35,124 bases of DNA from Pseudomonadota bacterium. Lineage in GTDB: Bacteria > Pseudomonadota > Gammaproteobacteria > Steroidobacterales > Steroidobacteraceae. The translations under genes and the position numbers were made by a program. The notes beneath the pieces were generated by a model, which ran no database searches, was not told the DNA's origin, and was given only the letters and a program-made list of their open reading frames with translations. Shown piece by piece: positions 22,595-30,686 of this stretch (its first letter is position 1; each line of letters starts with the position of its first letter). The stretch is taken from the NCBI GenBank assembly GCA_021792555.1, contig JAJYUL010000037.1, positions 1-35,124 on the forward strand, read 5' to 3'.

Positions 22595-24880
22595 GTGACC
22601 ATCCATTCCTCGAGCCGCACGGCGCGCACGCGCCGCGCCGACCGCACCCTGCATACCCTCGCCGCGGCCACCGGCCTCGGCGTGCTGGCCGCCCTCGGGC
22701 TGACGCCCGCGACCAGTTGGGCGTCAGCCTTCGGCACCGTGCGCGGCACCGTGCGCACGCTGATGGGCAAGCCCGTGAGCGGCGCGACCGTCGAGCTGCA
22801 ATCGGTCGAATCCGGACGGGTCAGGCTGCGTCAGAGCACCCTGCAGGGCGGGTTCGTCTTCCAGAACGTGTCGGTCGGGCGCTACACGGTGACCGTCAGC
22901 GGCTCAGGCTACGCGCCGGCGAGCGAGTCCCTCACGCTCGTGCCCGGATACTTCCCCAATCTCACCTTCAGGCTCCATCCGGCCGGGGCTCTGAAGAAGG
23001 TGACGATCTCCGCGCGCGTGCAGGCGCCGGTGGTCGCGGCGGTGACCCCGATCACGCTGGTGAGCGCCAAGGACATTCAGTTCACCCCGGGGGCGATCCA
23101 GACCAACAGCCTGGCGATGATCACCGATTACGTGCCGGGCGCGTACATCGTGCACGATCAGCTGCACGTGCGCGGCGGGCACCAGACCGCCTGGCTCATC
23201 GACGGGGTGGAGATCCCGAACACCAATATCGCGAGCAACTTGGGTCCGCAGATCGACCCGCAGGACATCCAGGTGCTCGGCGTGGAGCGCGGCTCGTATA
23301 ACGCCGATCAGGGCGATCGGACCTACGGCATCTTCAACGTGATCCCCAAAAGCGGCTTCGGCCGCAAGAACCAGGCGGTGCTGGACGTCACCGCCGGCAA
23401 CTACGGCCAGACCGACGATTACCTCAGCGTCGCGAGCCACACCCGCAAGTTCGCCTATTACGCGAGCATCGACGGGGACCGCAGCAATCTCGGCATCGGC
23501 ACCCCCGTCAGGCAGGTGATCCACGATCAGGAGCAGGGCTACGGGGGGTTCACCAACCTGATCTACGAGCCGGACTCGCACAATGAGCTGCGCTTCGTCG
23601 CCGCGGCGCGCAAGGACCAATACCAGATCCCGATCTACCCCGGACAGCGCCAGAACGACGTGCAGCGCGAGGCGGACACCTTCGCCATCCTCTCCTGGGA
23701 GCACACCTTCAGCGACGACGCGACGCTCACCAGCTCGCTGCTCTATCACTACAACCGCGCCGACCTGATCGGCGCTGTGAACGACTATCCGACCAGCACC
23801 ACGAGCCGGCACACCTCGACCTACGAGGGCGGGCAGGAAAAGCTGCAGATGAAAGTGGGGCGCAACCACCTGGGCTTTGGCCTCTTTGGCTTCGCGCAGC
23901 AGGACACGAACAACTTCTCGCTGCTGTTCAACCAGAGCGGCGCGGCGCCGCTTTACGAGGCGCTGAACCCGACCGGCGGGCTGTTCGCCGCCTACGCCCA
24001 GGACACCTATCACCTCGATCACTGGGTGAACCTCACCGCCGGGGTGCGCTACACGTATTTCAAGGGCGGGGTCACCGAGACCGCCACGAGCCCGCGCACC
24101 GGCATCACCGTGCGCGTGCCGCACCTGAACTGGGTGTTCAGCGCCTTCTGGGGCAAGTACTTCCAGGCCCCGCCGCTCGATACGCTCTCAGGCCCGCTCG
24201 CCGCCTACGCGAGCAGCAACAACACGGCGTTCCTGCCGCTGCACGGGGAGCGCGACCGGGAGCGGGAGTTCGGCGTGACCATCCCGTTCGAGGGCTGGAC
24301 GATCCACGCGGACTATTTCGTCAACGAGGCGAGGAACTTCTTCGACCACAACGCCATCGGCAACACCAACATCTATTTCCCGCTCACGGACGCCGGCGCG
24401 CTGATCCGCGCGCGCGAGCTGACGGTGCGCTCGCCGATGCTCTGGAACCGGGTGCAGGTGCACATCGCCTATTCGAACCAGACGGCGGACGCGTTCGGCG
24501 GGATCACCGGGGGGCTGACGAACTTCGCCCCGCCGGCCGGCTACTACGCCCTCGATCACGATCAGCGCAACACCTTCAACGGCGGAGTGAACGCGAACCT
24601 GCCGGAGAACTACTTCGTGTCCGCTGAGCTGTACATCGGCTCGGGCTTCACGAACGGCAACGCCGGGCCCCCGACCTGGCAGCCGAGCCACCTGCCGAGC
24701 CACGCGCGGCTCGACCTGAGCGTCGGGCGGGTGATCAGCCGCAACCTGCGGGTCTCACTTACCGCGCTCAACGTGTTCAACAAGCACCTGCTGATCGACA
24801 ACAGCCTGACCTTCGGCGGGGAGCACTGGAACAATCCGTTCGAGATCTACGCCGAGGTGCACTACAAGTTCCACTACTGA
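22595..24880 (+). CDS. TonB-dependent receptor with N-terminal carboxypeptidase-regulatory-like domain
   Basis: GTG 22595 (preceded by gggagatg) gives 761 residues with an Arg-rich signal peptide ending near WASA. Residues ~45-130 form a CarboxypepD_reg-like sandwich (GTVRGTVRTLMGKPVSGATV, then GGFVFQNVSVGRYTVTVSGS). The plug domain follows (LAMITDYVPGAYIVHDQLHV, then RGGHQTAWLIDGVEIPN and DRTYGIFNVIPKSG), then a 22-strand-type barrel ending in the aromatic motif IYAEVHYKFHY. Such receptors import substrates across the outer membrane with TonB energy. The substrate is unknown. The DUF2946 gene 121 bases upstream suggests a metal, while the domain type is also common in sugar or peptide receptors. 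A strong bidirectional hairpin lies after the stop. Confidence 0.9.
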   Translation: MTIHSSSRTARTRRADRTLHTLAAATGLGVLAALGLTPATSWASAFGTVRGTVRTLMGKPVSGATVELQSVESGRVRLRQSTLQGGFVFQNVSVGRYTVTVSGSGYAPASESLTLVPGYFPNLTFRLHPAGALKKVTISARVQAPVVAAVTPITLVSAKDIQFTPGAIQTNSLAMITDYVPGAYIVHDQLHVRGGHQTAWLIDGVEIPNTNIASNLGPQIDPQDIQVLGVERGSYNADQGDRTYGIFNVIPKSGFGRKNQAVLDVTAGNYGQTDDYLSVASHTRKFAYYASIDGDRSNLGIGTPVRQVIHDQEQGYGGFTNLIYEPDSHNELRFVAAARKDQYQIPIYPGQRQNDVQREADTFAILSWEHTFSDDATLTSSLLYHYNRADLIGAVNDYPTSTTSRHTSTYEGGQEKLQMKVGRNHLGFGLFGFAQQDTNNFSLLFNQSGAAPLYEALNPTGGLFAAYAQDTYHLDHWVNLTAGVRYTYFKGGVTETATSPRTGITVRVPHLNWVFSAFWGKYFQAPPLDTLSGPLAAYASSNNTAFLPLHGERDREREFGVTIPFEGWTIHADYFVNEARNFFDHNAIGNTNIYFPLTDAGALIRARELTVRSPMLWNRVQVHIAYSNQTADAFGGITGGLTNFAPPAGYYALDHDQRNTFNGGVNANLPENYFVSAELYIGSGFTNGNAGPPTWQPSHLPSHARLDLSVGRVISRNLRVSLTALNVFNKHLLIDNSLTFGGEHWNNPFEIYAEVHYKFHY

Positions 24881-24886
24881 GAGGCA

Positions 24887-24913
24887 GCGCGCCGCCCGGG
24901 CAGGGCGGCGCGC
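24887..24913. terminator. Bidirectional terminator hairpin
   Basis: Perfect 11-bp arms (24887-24897 and 24903-24913, gcgcgccgccc and complement) with a 5-base loop separate the plus-strand TonB receptor from the minus-strand LacI gene. Confidence 0.6.
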
Positions 24914-24919
24914 GTGCGC

Positions 24920-25927
24920 CTAGGAGAGCCGGGCGACCGACTCGCGCCACAGCACCTGCGCCGGGATGTCGCGCTCGACCGGCAGGCTCATGCCGTAGCA
25001 GAGGTTGAGCAGGTGGTGCAGCGCGCAGGTGGCGATCTGCCGCCAGGGAATGAGCACGGTGGTGAGCGGCGGGACGGTGAGAGCGGTCAGATCGATGCCG
25101 TCATAGCCCATCACCGAGAGGTCCCCCGGCACGGTGAGCCCCGCCTCGCGCACCCCGGCGAGCGCGCCGATCGCCATCTCGTCGTTGGCGCAGAAGAGCG
25201 CCGTGAACGTGCGAGCGCGCGCGAGCAGCGCCTGGGCGGCCGTGCGGCCGCTCTCGGGCGAGAAGTCTCCCTGCTCGCGCGGCACGCCCTCGGGGTCGAT
25301 GCCGTGCTCGGCGAGCGTGCCGAGGAACCCGCGCATGCGCTGCTGGTTGTCGAGGGAGCTCTTCGGGCCCTCGATGACCGCGAAGCGCCGGTGGCCGGCC
25401 TCCCACAGCGCGCGCGCGGCCGCCGCTCCCGCGGCGTGGTGATCTGGGGCGAAGCACTGCGCGCGGAAGTGCGGCGCGCAGCGGTTCAGCAGCACGAATT
25501 TCGGCTGCAGCTCGGCGATGTGCTCGATGTCGGCGGGCTTCAGCGCCGTGCCCATGACGATCAGGCCGTCGCAGCCGCGGTCGGTGAGAAACTCCGCCCC
25601 GTCGAGGGCGTCCTGCCGCTCGCTCTCGAGCGTCTGGCCGAAGTCGACCACCATGTGCCGGCCGTAGGCGCGCAGCGTGGTGTAGATGGCGTGCAGGATG
25701 GGGGTGTAGAAGGCCCCGTGCACCAGGGGCACGAACACCCCTATGGTCTGGGACTGCCCCTTCTGCAGCACGCGCGCGGCGTGCGAGGGCCGAAAGCGCA
25801 GCTCCTCGATGGCGCGGCGGACGCGGCTCGCCGCCTCGGCCGACACCGGGCCGCTGCCAGCGATCACGCGCGAGACCGTTCCGACACCGACGCCGGCCCG
25901 CTTTGCCACATCCTTGATCGTCGCCAT
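24920..25927 (-). CDS. LacI-family transcriptional regulator of the sugar locus
   Basis: The 335-residue protein has the textbook LacI HTH (MATIKDVAKRAGVGVGTVSR, hinge helix near HAARVLQKGQ) and a periplasmic-binding-protein-like ligand domain (TIGVFVPLVHGAFYTPILHA, CDGLIVMGTA, FALFCANDEMAIGALAGVRE-like block, VMGYDGIDLTALTVPPLTTV). It would bind a palindromic operator with central CG and release it on sugar binding. It lies 9 bases downstream of the SSS symporter stop, in the same direction, so it is co-transcribed and probably autoregulated. The only matching perfect palindrome in the window, aaacgttt-centred, is at 27594-27611 in front of this operon and the divergent TonB receptor. Confidence 0.94.
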   Translation of the reverse strand: MATIKDVAKRAGVGVGTVSRVIAGSGPVSAEAASRVRRAIEELRFRPSHAARVLQKGQSQTIGVFVPLVHGAFYTPILHAIYTTLRAYGRHMVVDFGQTLESERQDALDGAEFLTDRGCDGLIVMGTALKPADIEHIAELQPKFVLLNRCAPHFRAQCFAPDHHAAGAAAARALWEAGHRRFAVIEGPKSSLDNQQRMRGFLGTLAEHGIDPEGVPREQGDFSPESGRTAAQALLARARTFTALFCANDEMAIGALAGVREAGLTVPGDLSVMGYDGIDLTALTVPPLTTVLIPWRQIATCALHHLLNLCYGMSLPVERDIPAQVLWRESVARLS

Positions 25928-25936
25928 GCGGCTACG

Positions 25937-27454
25937 CTACCAGAACGCGACCACGACCGCTGCGGTGAGCGCGAGCAGCGCGGCGGCGGCGAGCTGCACC
26001 GAGCGCGGCGTGCGCGCCCGCTCGGGCGCGGCGGGGACGCCCGGGGCGGGCGATGTGAGGCTGAACAGCACGAGGGCGAGCGCGGATACGGCGAAATCGA
26101 TGCCCGCCACCTCGAGGAACTGCACGGGCGCGATCCCGAGCACGGTGAGGGCGAAGAGCAGCGCGCCGAGGGCGGTCCCGGCGAGGAGCCCGGCGAAGGC
26201 GCCGCGGGCGTTGGCGCGCCTCCAGAGGACTCCGGCGAGGAACACCGCCGCGACCGGCGGGGTGAAGTAGGCGAGCACCGCCTGGAAGTACTGCCAGAGC
26301 GAGGGAAAGCGCGCGATCTGCGGCACCCATGCGGCCGACAGCAGCATCGCGAGCGCGGTGGCGATGCGCGCCCAGCGCACCGTGTGCCGCTCGTCCAGGT
26401 GCGGGCGGGCGCGGCGGATGAAATCGATCGACAGCACGGTGGCGGCGCTGTTGTAGGTGGCCGAGAGCGCCGCCATCAGCGCCCCGAAGAACGCCGCGAG
26501 AAACACCCCGAGCACCCCGGGGGGCAGCAGCTCGAGCGCGAGGCGGATGTAGATGTCGTCGTCGCGGTGCAGATGCGGGAAGAGCGCCCGGCCGGCCAGT
26601 CCCGGCGCCACGATGAGCGCGAGGGTGGTGAGCTTCAGCGCCCCGGCGAGCAGCGCGCCGCGCTGTCCGTCGGCGAGCGACCGGGCCGCGAGCGTGCGCT
26701 GCACCACGACCTGATTGGTGCACCAGTAGTACAGCGCGAGCACCGGGGCGCCGAAGGCCAGTCCCGTCCAGGGCATGTACGGGTCGCTCGCCGGCAGGAT
26801 CAGATGCAGATGCTGCGGCGGGTTGGCGCCGAGCACCGCGTGCCAGCCGCCGGCCGCCCCGAGGGTGTATGCCGCCAGCAGCGCGGCCGAGGCGAGGATC
26901 ACCACCCCCTGCAGCGCCTGCGTGCGCATCACCGCGCGCAGTCCGCCGGTCAGGGCGTACAACGCCGCGAACAGCGCGAGCGGCGGCACCGCCGCGAGAA
27001 ACGAGACGGACGGGATGAGCGCGTGCACCACCAGCGCCGCGCAGTAGAGGGCGCCTGCGGCATCGAGCAGCACGTAGAGCACGATCGACAGCGCGCCGAG
27101 CCACACGCGGGCGCGCCGGTCGTAGCGGCGCTCGAGGTACTCCGGCACGGTGTAGATGCGCTGCGCGAGCAGCATCGGCAGCAGCCACAGCGCGAAGACC
27201 ACCAGCATCGCAGTGGCCACCCAATCGTAGTTGTACACCGAGATGCCGAGCGCATAGGCCGAGCCGGTGACGCCGATCAGCGTCCCGGGGGAGAAGTTCG
27301 AGCCGATGAGCGCGAGCCCGATCATCGGCCAGGAGGCGCGCCGGGAGGCGAGGAAGTACTCGCTGCTCGAGGCGCGCGCGCGCGAGCCGGCGAGCCCGAG
27401 GGCGAGCACGCAGACGAGGTAGGCCGCGACCACGGCCTCATCGGACAGTCTCAA
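25937..27454 (-). CDS. Sodium/solute symporter (SSS family), likely sugar
   Basis: The best start is TTG 27454 (product begins MRLSDEAVVAAYLVCVLALG), giving 505 residues; the open frame further upstream to 27610 crosses the operator and carries no membrane character. SSS signatures include SSEYFLASRRASWPMIGLAL, SNFSPGTLIGVTGSAYALGI with its Na+-site small residues, YTVPEYLERRYDRRAR, and FFGALMAALSATYNSAATVLSIDF in the TM8-like helix. About 13-14 membrane helices are predicted. This is the SGLT-like sugar branch, commonly paired with LacI regulators and glycosidases. It probably moves glucose or a beta-glucoside into the cytoplasm by Na+ symport. It heads the minus-strand operon with the LacI gene. 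Confidence 0.9.
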   Translation of the reverse strand: MRLSDEAVVAAYLVCVLALGLAGSRARASSSEYFLASRRASWPMIGLALIGSNFSPGTLIGVTGSAYALGISVYNYDWVATAMLVVFALWLLPMLLAQRIYTVPEYLERRYDRRARVWLGALSIVLYVLLDAAGALYCAALVVHALIPSVSFLAAVPPLALFAALYALTGGLRAVMRTQALQGVVILASAALLAAYTLGAAGGWHAVLGANPPQHLHLILPASDPYMPWTGLAFGAPVLALYYWCTNQVVVQRTLAARSLADGQRGALLAGALKLTTLALIVAPGLAGRALFPHLHRDDDIYIRLALELLPPGVLGVFLAAFFGALMAALSATYNSAATVLSIDFIRRARPHLDERHTVRWARIATALAMLLSAAWVPQIARFPSLWQYFQAVLAYFTPPVAAVFLAGVLWRRANARGAFAGLLAGTALGALLFALTVLGIAPVQFLEVAGIDFAVSALALVLFSLTSPAPGVPAAPERARTPRSVQLAAAALLALTAAVVVAFW

Positions 27455-27502
27455 CGCGATCGATCCTGTGATGCGCGCCCCGGCGGCGCGCGGTCCGGCC
27501 AG

Positions 27503-27530
27503 TGAATAACACCGGCCGATCCTTTGTCGA
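27503..27530 (-). promoter_or_regulatory. Candidate promoter for the SSS-LacI operon
   Basis: On the minus strand TCGACA (27530-27525) is followed after 16 bases by TATTCA (27508-27503), predicting a start near 27496 and a leader of about 40 bases. It lies 64 bases away from the LacI-type palindrome, so repression from that site would need a downstream or looping mechanism. Confidence 0.3.
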
Positions 27531-27556
27531 GCCCGGGGGAAGGCCGCAGCGGGTGA

Positions 27557-27586
27557 TTGACACGGGGAAGCGGAGTGGGCGATACT
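27557..27586 (+). promoter_or_regulatory. Promoter of the TonB receptor (TTGACA / GATACT)
   Basis: A perfect -35 TTGACA (27557-27562) is followed after 18 bases by GATACT (27581-27586). The predicted start point (27592-27595) falls on the first base of the palindromic operator, the standard geometry for repression by LacI-family proteins. Confidence 0.65.
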
Positions 27587-27593
27587 AATCCTA

Positions 27594-27611
27594 AGTGGAA
27601 ACGTTTCCACT
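27594..27611. promoter_or_regulatory. Perfect 18-bp LacI-family operator palindrome
   Basis: The sequence agtggaaacgtttccact equals its own reverse complement, with the central CG typical of LacI/PurR-type operators. It overlaps the predicted start point of the TonB-receptor promoter and lies in the divergent spacer of a locus encoding a LacI regulator. Confidence 0.75.
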
Positions 27612-27639
27612 CACAGTCCGATTCAGGGGGGAGAGGGGT

Positions 27640-30504
27640 ATGACAGGTCTTTCTGGGCGCGCCCGGCGCGCGCCCGTCTCGATCGCCGTGGCCGTGGCAC
27701 TGGCGTGCGCCGCCGCAGCCCGCGCACACGCCGCGGTTCAGCAGCCGCACGAGTCCACGAGCGCGGCCAAGCACAGCAAGTCCGCCGCAGCCGCCCCGAG
27801 CGGTCTGCTGCACGAGATCGTGGTCACCGGCATCGTCGGCAGCATCGAGAGCTCGCTGCGGGCGCAGAAGATGTCGAACGAGCTCGTCGAGGTGGTCTCC
27901 GCCGAGGACATCGGCAAGCTGCCCGACCCGAGCATCGCCGAGAGCCTGGCGCGCCTGCCGGCCGTGATGGCCGAGCGCGGCGGGGACGGCTTCTCCGACC
28001 GCATCTCGATCCGCGGCCTGTCCTCGCAGTTCGTCGGCACGCTGGTGAACGGCAACGTCCAGGCGACCACCGGTGAGAACTGGGGGGTGAGCTTCAATCA
28101 GATCCCCGCCTCGCTGGTGAGCGGCGCGACGGTGTACCTCACCCCGAACGCCACGCTCATCGGCCAGGGGCTCTCCGGCACGATCGATCTGCACACCCTC
28201 AATCCGCTCGCCTACGGCAAGCGCCGTCTGACGATCGCGGCGCACGGTGAGTACCTGAGCCACGGCAGCCTCAATCACGGGGTCGGCGTCGGGCGGGCGG
28301 GCGATCGGGTGAGCGCCACCTACATCGATCAGTTCTGGCACCACACCCTCGGGCTCGCGATCGGCGTGGAGCACTCCGACACCCCGATCCAGGAGCAGAC
28401 CTACCAGAACTGGTGGTGGAGCATCGACAACGGACCGGCGGGCATCAACACCAACTGGGGCGGCCCGACCACCCCGGGCATGCCCGCGGGGGTGCTCGCG
28501 CAGGAGGGCATGCAGCTGCGCGCGAAGTCCGAGATGTGGCGGCGCGATGCGGTGCTCGCGATCGCCGACTGGGCGCCCTCGAGCAGCTACCACTCCAAGC
28601 TCGATGTCTTCTACTCCACGGTGGGCAAGAGCCGCTACCTGAACGGTCTGCAGTGGTCGAGCTCCCCGTGGGACGGGATTTCCTACGCCAACGTCGGCAC
28701 GCAGGCCGGCTCGCCGTATCCGCTCGCCTCGAGCGGCACGATCATGGGCCTGAAGCCCATCCTGCAGAACGAGTACACGCACACCCGCTACGACCTGATG
28801 TCGGTCAGCTGGAAGAACGTGTTCCGGCTCGCCGACCGCTGGCAGGCCACCGCGAAGTTCGCGTATTCGCGCGCCACCGAGAGCCTGCACGACGCCTATG
28901 CGTTCGCCGGGCTCGCCCCGGGCCAGACGCTCACCGCGCAGTTCAATCTCGGCAGCGGCTGGGGCTTCCCGGGCTTCTCGCCCGGCACCTCGCTCGCCAA
29001 TCCCGCCAACGTGGTGTTCACCGACCCGGACAACTACGGTTACAACGGCCGCACCGAGTTCGACAGCCAGGTCGACCGGATCTACGCCGCCCGGCTCGAG
29101 CTGATGCACCCGCTGGGGTGGATCTTCGATGACGCGCGCTTCGGGTTCTACTACGGCGATCGGCGCAAGACCAAGCACGCTAACGTCTACTTCGCGTTCC
29201 TGAACGGCAACGGCTCGACCAGCAGCACGTACCTGAACACCTACAGCGCGCCGATCGGCGCCGGCTCGCTGCTCTCGCCGAGCTCGCTCGCCTACGGCGG
29301 CGTCGGCGGCATCGTCAACTACAACGTGCTCGGCGCGCTCGGCTCGCAGTTCTACATGGTGCCCGAGAACCAGCAGGGCGACTGGGACCGCAACTACAGC
29401 GTGCAGCTGAAGACCCCGACCGTGTACGCGATGGTCGATATCAACACGCGGGTGTTCGGCGTGCATCTGCGCGGCAACGCCGGGGCGCAGCTGGTGCGCA
29501 CCGAGCAGTCCTCGCGGGCGCTGCAGACCACGGGCAACGCGGTGGCGGGCACGCTGCTCGGCGGGTCGACCTACGACACGTTCCTGCCGAGCCTGAACCT
29601 GGTGGCGCATCTGAAGGATGAGAACTACCTGCGCCTCGGCGTCGCGAAGGAAATGGTCTACGGCCTGATCGACGATCTGCGCGCCTCGGCGTCCGCCTCG
29701 GTCGGGCGTGTCACCAACGGTCCGGCGGCCGGGCAGGCGCTGTGGTCCGGCAGCGGCGGCAATCCGCGCCTGCGGCCGTATCTGGCCGATGCCATCGACC
29801 TGTCGTTGAGCCATTACTTCGGGCGCTCGACCTACATCGAGCTCGACGGCTTCGATAAGAAGCTGCTCAACTACATCTACGACCAGACCGTCCTCAACTA
29901 CAACTTCTCCGGTTACACCAACACCAATCCGTCGCTCACCCCGAGCAGCAACTACGGCTCGTTCACGCAGCCGGAGAACGGCACCGGCGGGAAGATCTAC
30001 GGCGGCACGATCTCGGGCGGCCTTGACTTCGGTGAGCTCACGCACTGGCTGCGCGGCTTCGGCGTGCAGGGCAACGTGACCCGCGTCAACAGCAACATCC
30101 CGAAGAGCACCATCTCGCAGATCCCCGGTGCGCCGCAGAGCCTGCCCGGCCTCTCGCGCACCTCCGGCAGCCTCACGCTCTACTACGAGCGCGGCGGCTT
30201 CTCGGCGCGGCTGGCGGAGATCTACCGCTCGGCCTACACCGGCTCGGCGGTGGCGCTGTTCGACCAGATCGGCTACACGCGGGTGCTCGCGTACAAGGAG
30301 GCGGACTTCCAGGCGAACTACGCGTTCCACTCGGGCGCGGCGAAGGGCCTGACCGTGCTCCTCGATGTGAGCAACCTCACCAACGCGCCGTACCGCACCG
30401 AGCAGGTCTCGGGGCTGCCGAACGGGGTGAACGTGAAGATGCCGCTCGAGTTCGACACCTGGGGCCGCACGATCTCGATCGGGGTCCGCTACACGTTGTG
30501 GTGA
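27640..30504 (+). CDS. TonB-dependent receptor, carbohydrate type
   Basis: ATG 27640, behind gggggagagggg, gives 954 residues; an upstream in-frame ATG at 27595 lies inside the operator and is rejected. A signal peptide ends near ARAHA. A TonB box-like EIVVTGIVGSIESSLRAQK, then VVSAEDIGKLPDPSIAESLA with RLPAV and the plug block RISIRGLSSQFVGTLVNG are the typical opening of large Xanthomonadales/Caulobacter carbohydrate receptors. A long barrel follows, rich in NG/YG turns, ending RTISIGVRYTLW with a terminal aromatic. It should import oligosaccharides across the outer membrane. Control by the LacI-type operator and the GH3/GH30 genes downstream point to beta-glucosidic substrates. A hairpin separates it from the GH3 gene. 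Confidence 0.94.
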   Translation: MTGLSGRARRAPVSIAVAVALACAAAARAHAAVQQPHESTSAAKHSKSAAAAPSGLLHEIVVTGIVGSIESSLRAQKMSNELVEVVSAEDIGKLPDPSIAESLARLPAVMAERGGDGFSDRISIRGLSSQFVGTLVNGNVQATTGENWGVSFNQIPASLVSGATVYLTPNATLIGQGLSGTIDLHTLNPLAYGKRRLTIAAHGEYLSHGSLNHGVGVGRAGDRVSATYIDQFWHHTLGLAIGVEHSDTPIQEQTYQNWWWSIDNGPAGINTNWGGPTTPGMPAGVLAQEGMQLRAKSEMWRRDAVLAIADWAPSSSYHSKLDVFYSTVGKSRYLNGLQWSSSPWDGISYANVGTQAGSPYPLASSGTIMGLKPILQNEYTHTRYDLMSVSWKNVFRLADRWQATAKFAYSRATESLHDAYAFAGLAPGQTLTAQFNLGSGWGFPGFSPGTSLANPANVVFTDPDNYGYNGRTEFDSQVDRIYAARLELMHPLGWIFDDARFGFYYGDRRKTKHANVYFAFLNGNGSTSSTYLNTYSAPIGAGSLLSPSSLAYGGVGGIVNYNVLGALGSQFYMVPENQQGDWDRNYSVQLKTPTVYAMVDINTRVFGVHLRGNAGAQLVRTEQSSRALQTTGNAVAGTLLGGSTYDTFLPSLNLVAHLKDENYLRLGVAKEMVYGLIDDLRASASASVGRVTNGPAAGQALWSGSGGNPRLRPYLADAIDLSLSHYFGRSTYIELDGFDKKLLNYIYDQTVLNYNFSGYTNTNPSLTPSSNYGSFTQPENGTGGKIYGGTISGGLDFGELTHWLRGFGVQGNVTRVNSNIPKSTISQIPGAPQSLPGLSRTSGSLTLYYERGGFSARLAEIYRSAYTGSAVALFDQIGYTRVLAYKEADFQANYAFHSGAAKGLTVLLDVSNLTNAPYRTEQVSGLPNGVNVKMPLEFDTWGRTISIGVRYTLW

Positions 30505-30545
30505 AACCGGGCCGGGCCGGGCAGGAGCGCCCGGGCGGCCCGTCA

Positions 30546-30586
30546 GGATCGCGCGGCGTGGCGCCCCCTCGCGCGCCGCGCGATCC
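30546..30586 (+). terminator. Hairpin between the TonB receptor and GH3 gene
   Basis: Perfect 13-bp arms (30546-30558 and 30574-30586) with a 15-base loop, followed by gacttgttgg. It may be a partial terminator or an mRNA-processing/stability element that sets receptor and enzyme levels apart. Confidence 0.5.
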
Positions 30587-30686
30587 GACTTGTTGGGGGC
30601 GCCGCCGCCGCTGCGCGGCGCCGCGCGCCCGTTCGATCTTTCCACCCTGGGCCTCACCCGGCCTGCGATCACGGGGAGTTGAGCTG

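Noticed and set aside
24914-27505. 863-codon open frame antisense to the LacI and SSS genes
   Set aside because: Composition is dominated by Arg, Gly, Glu, His and Ala with no domain pattern; it is the shadow of two well-recognised genes in high-GC DNA.
27595-27639. Upstream ATG start for the large TonB receptor
   Set aside because: It lies within the operator/start-point region and has no ribosome binding site; ATG 27640 has a strong one and begins the signal peptide.
27451-30672. 1073-codon open frame antisense to the large TonB receptor
   Set aside because: Same GC-driven shadow; the plus strand carries signal peptide, plug and barrel motifs.
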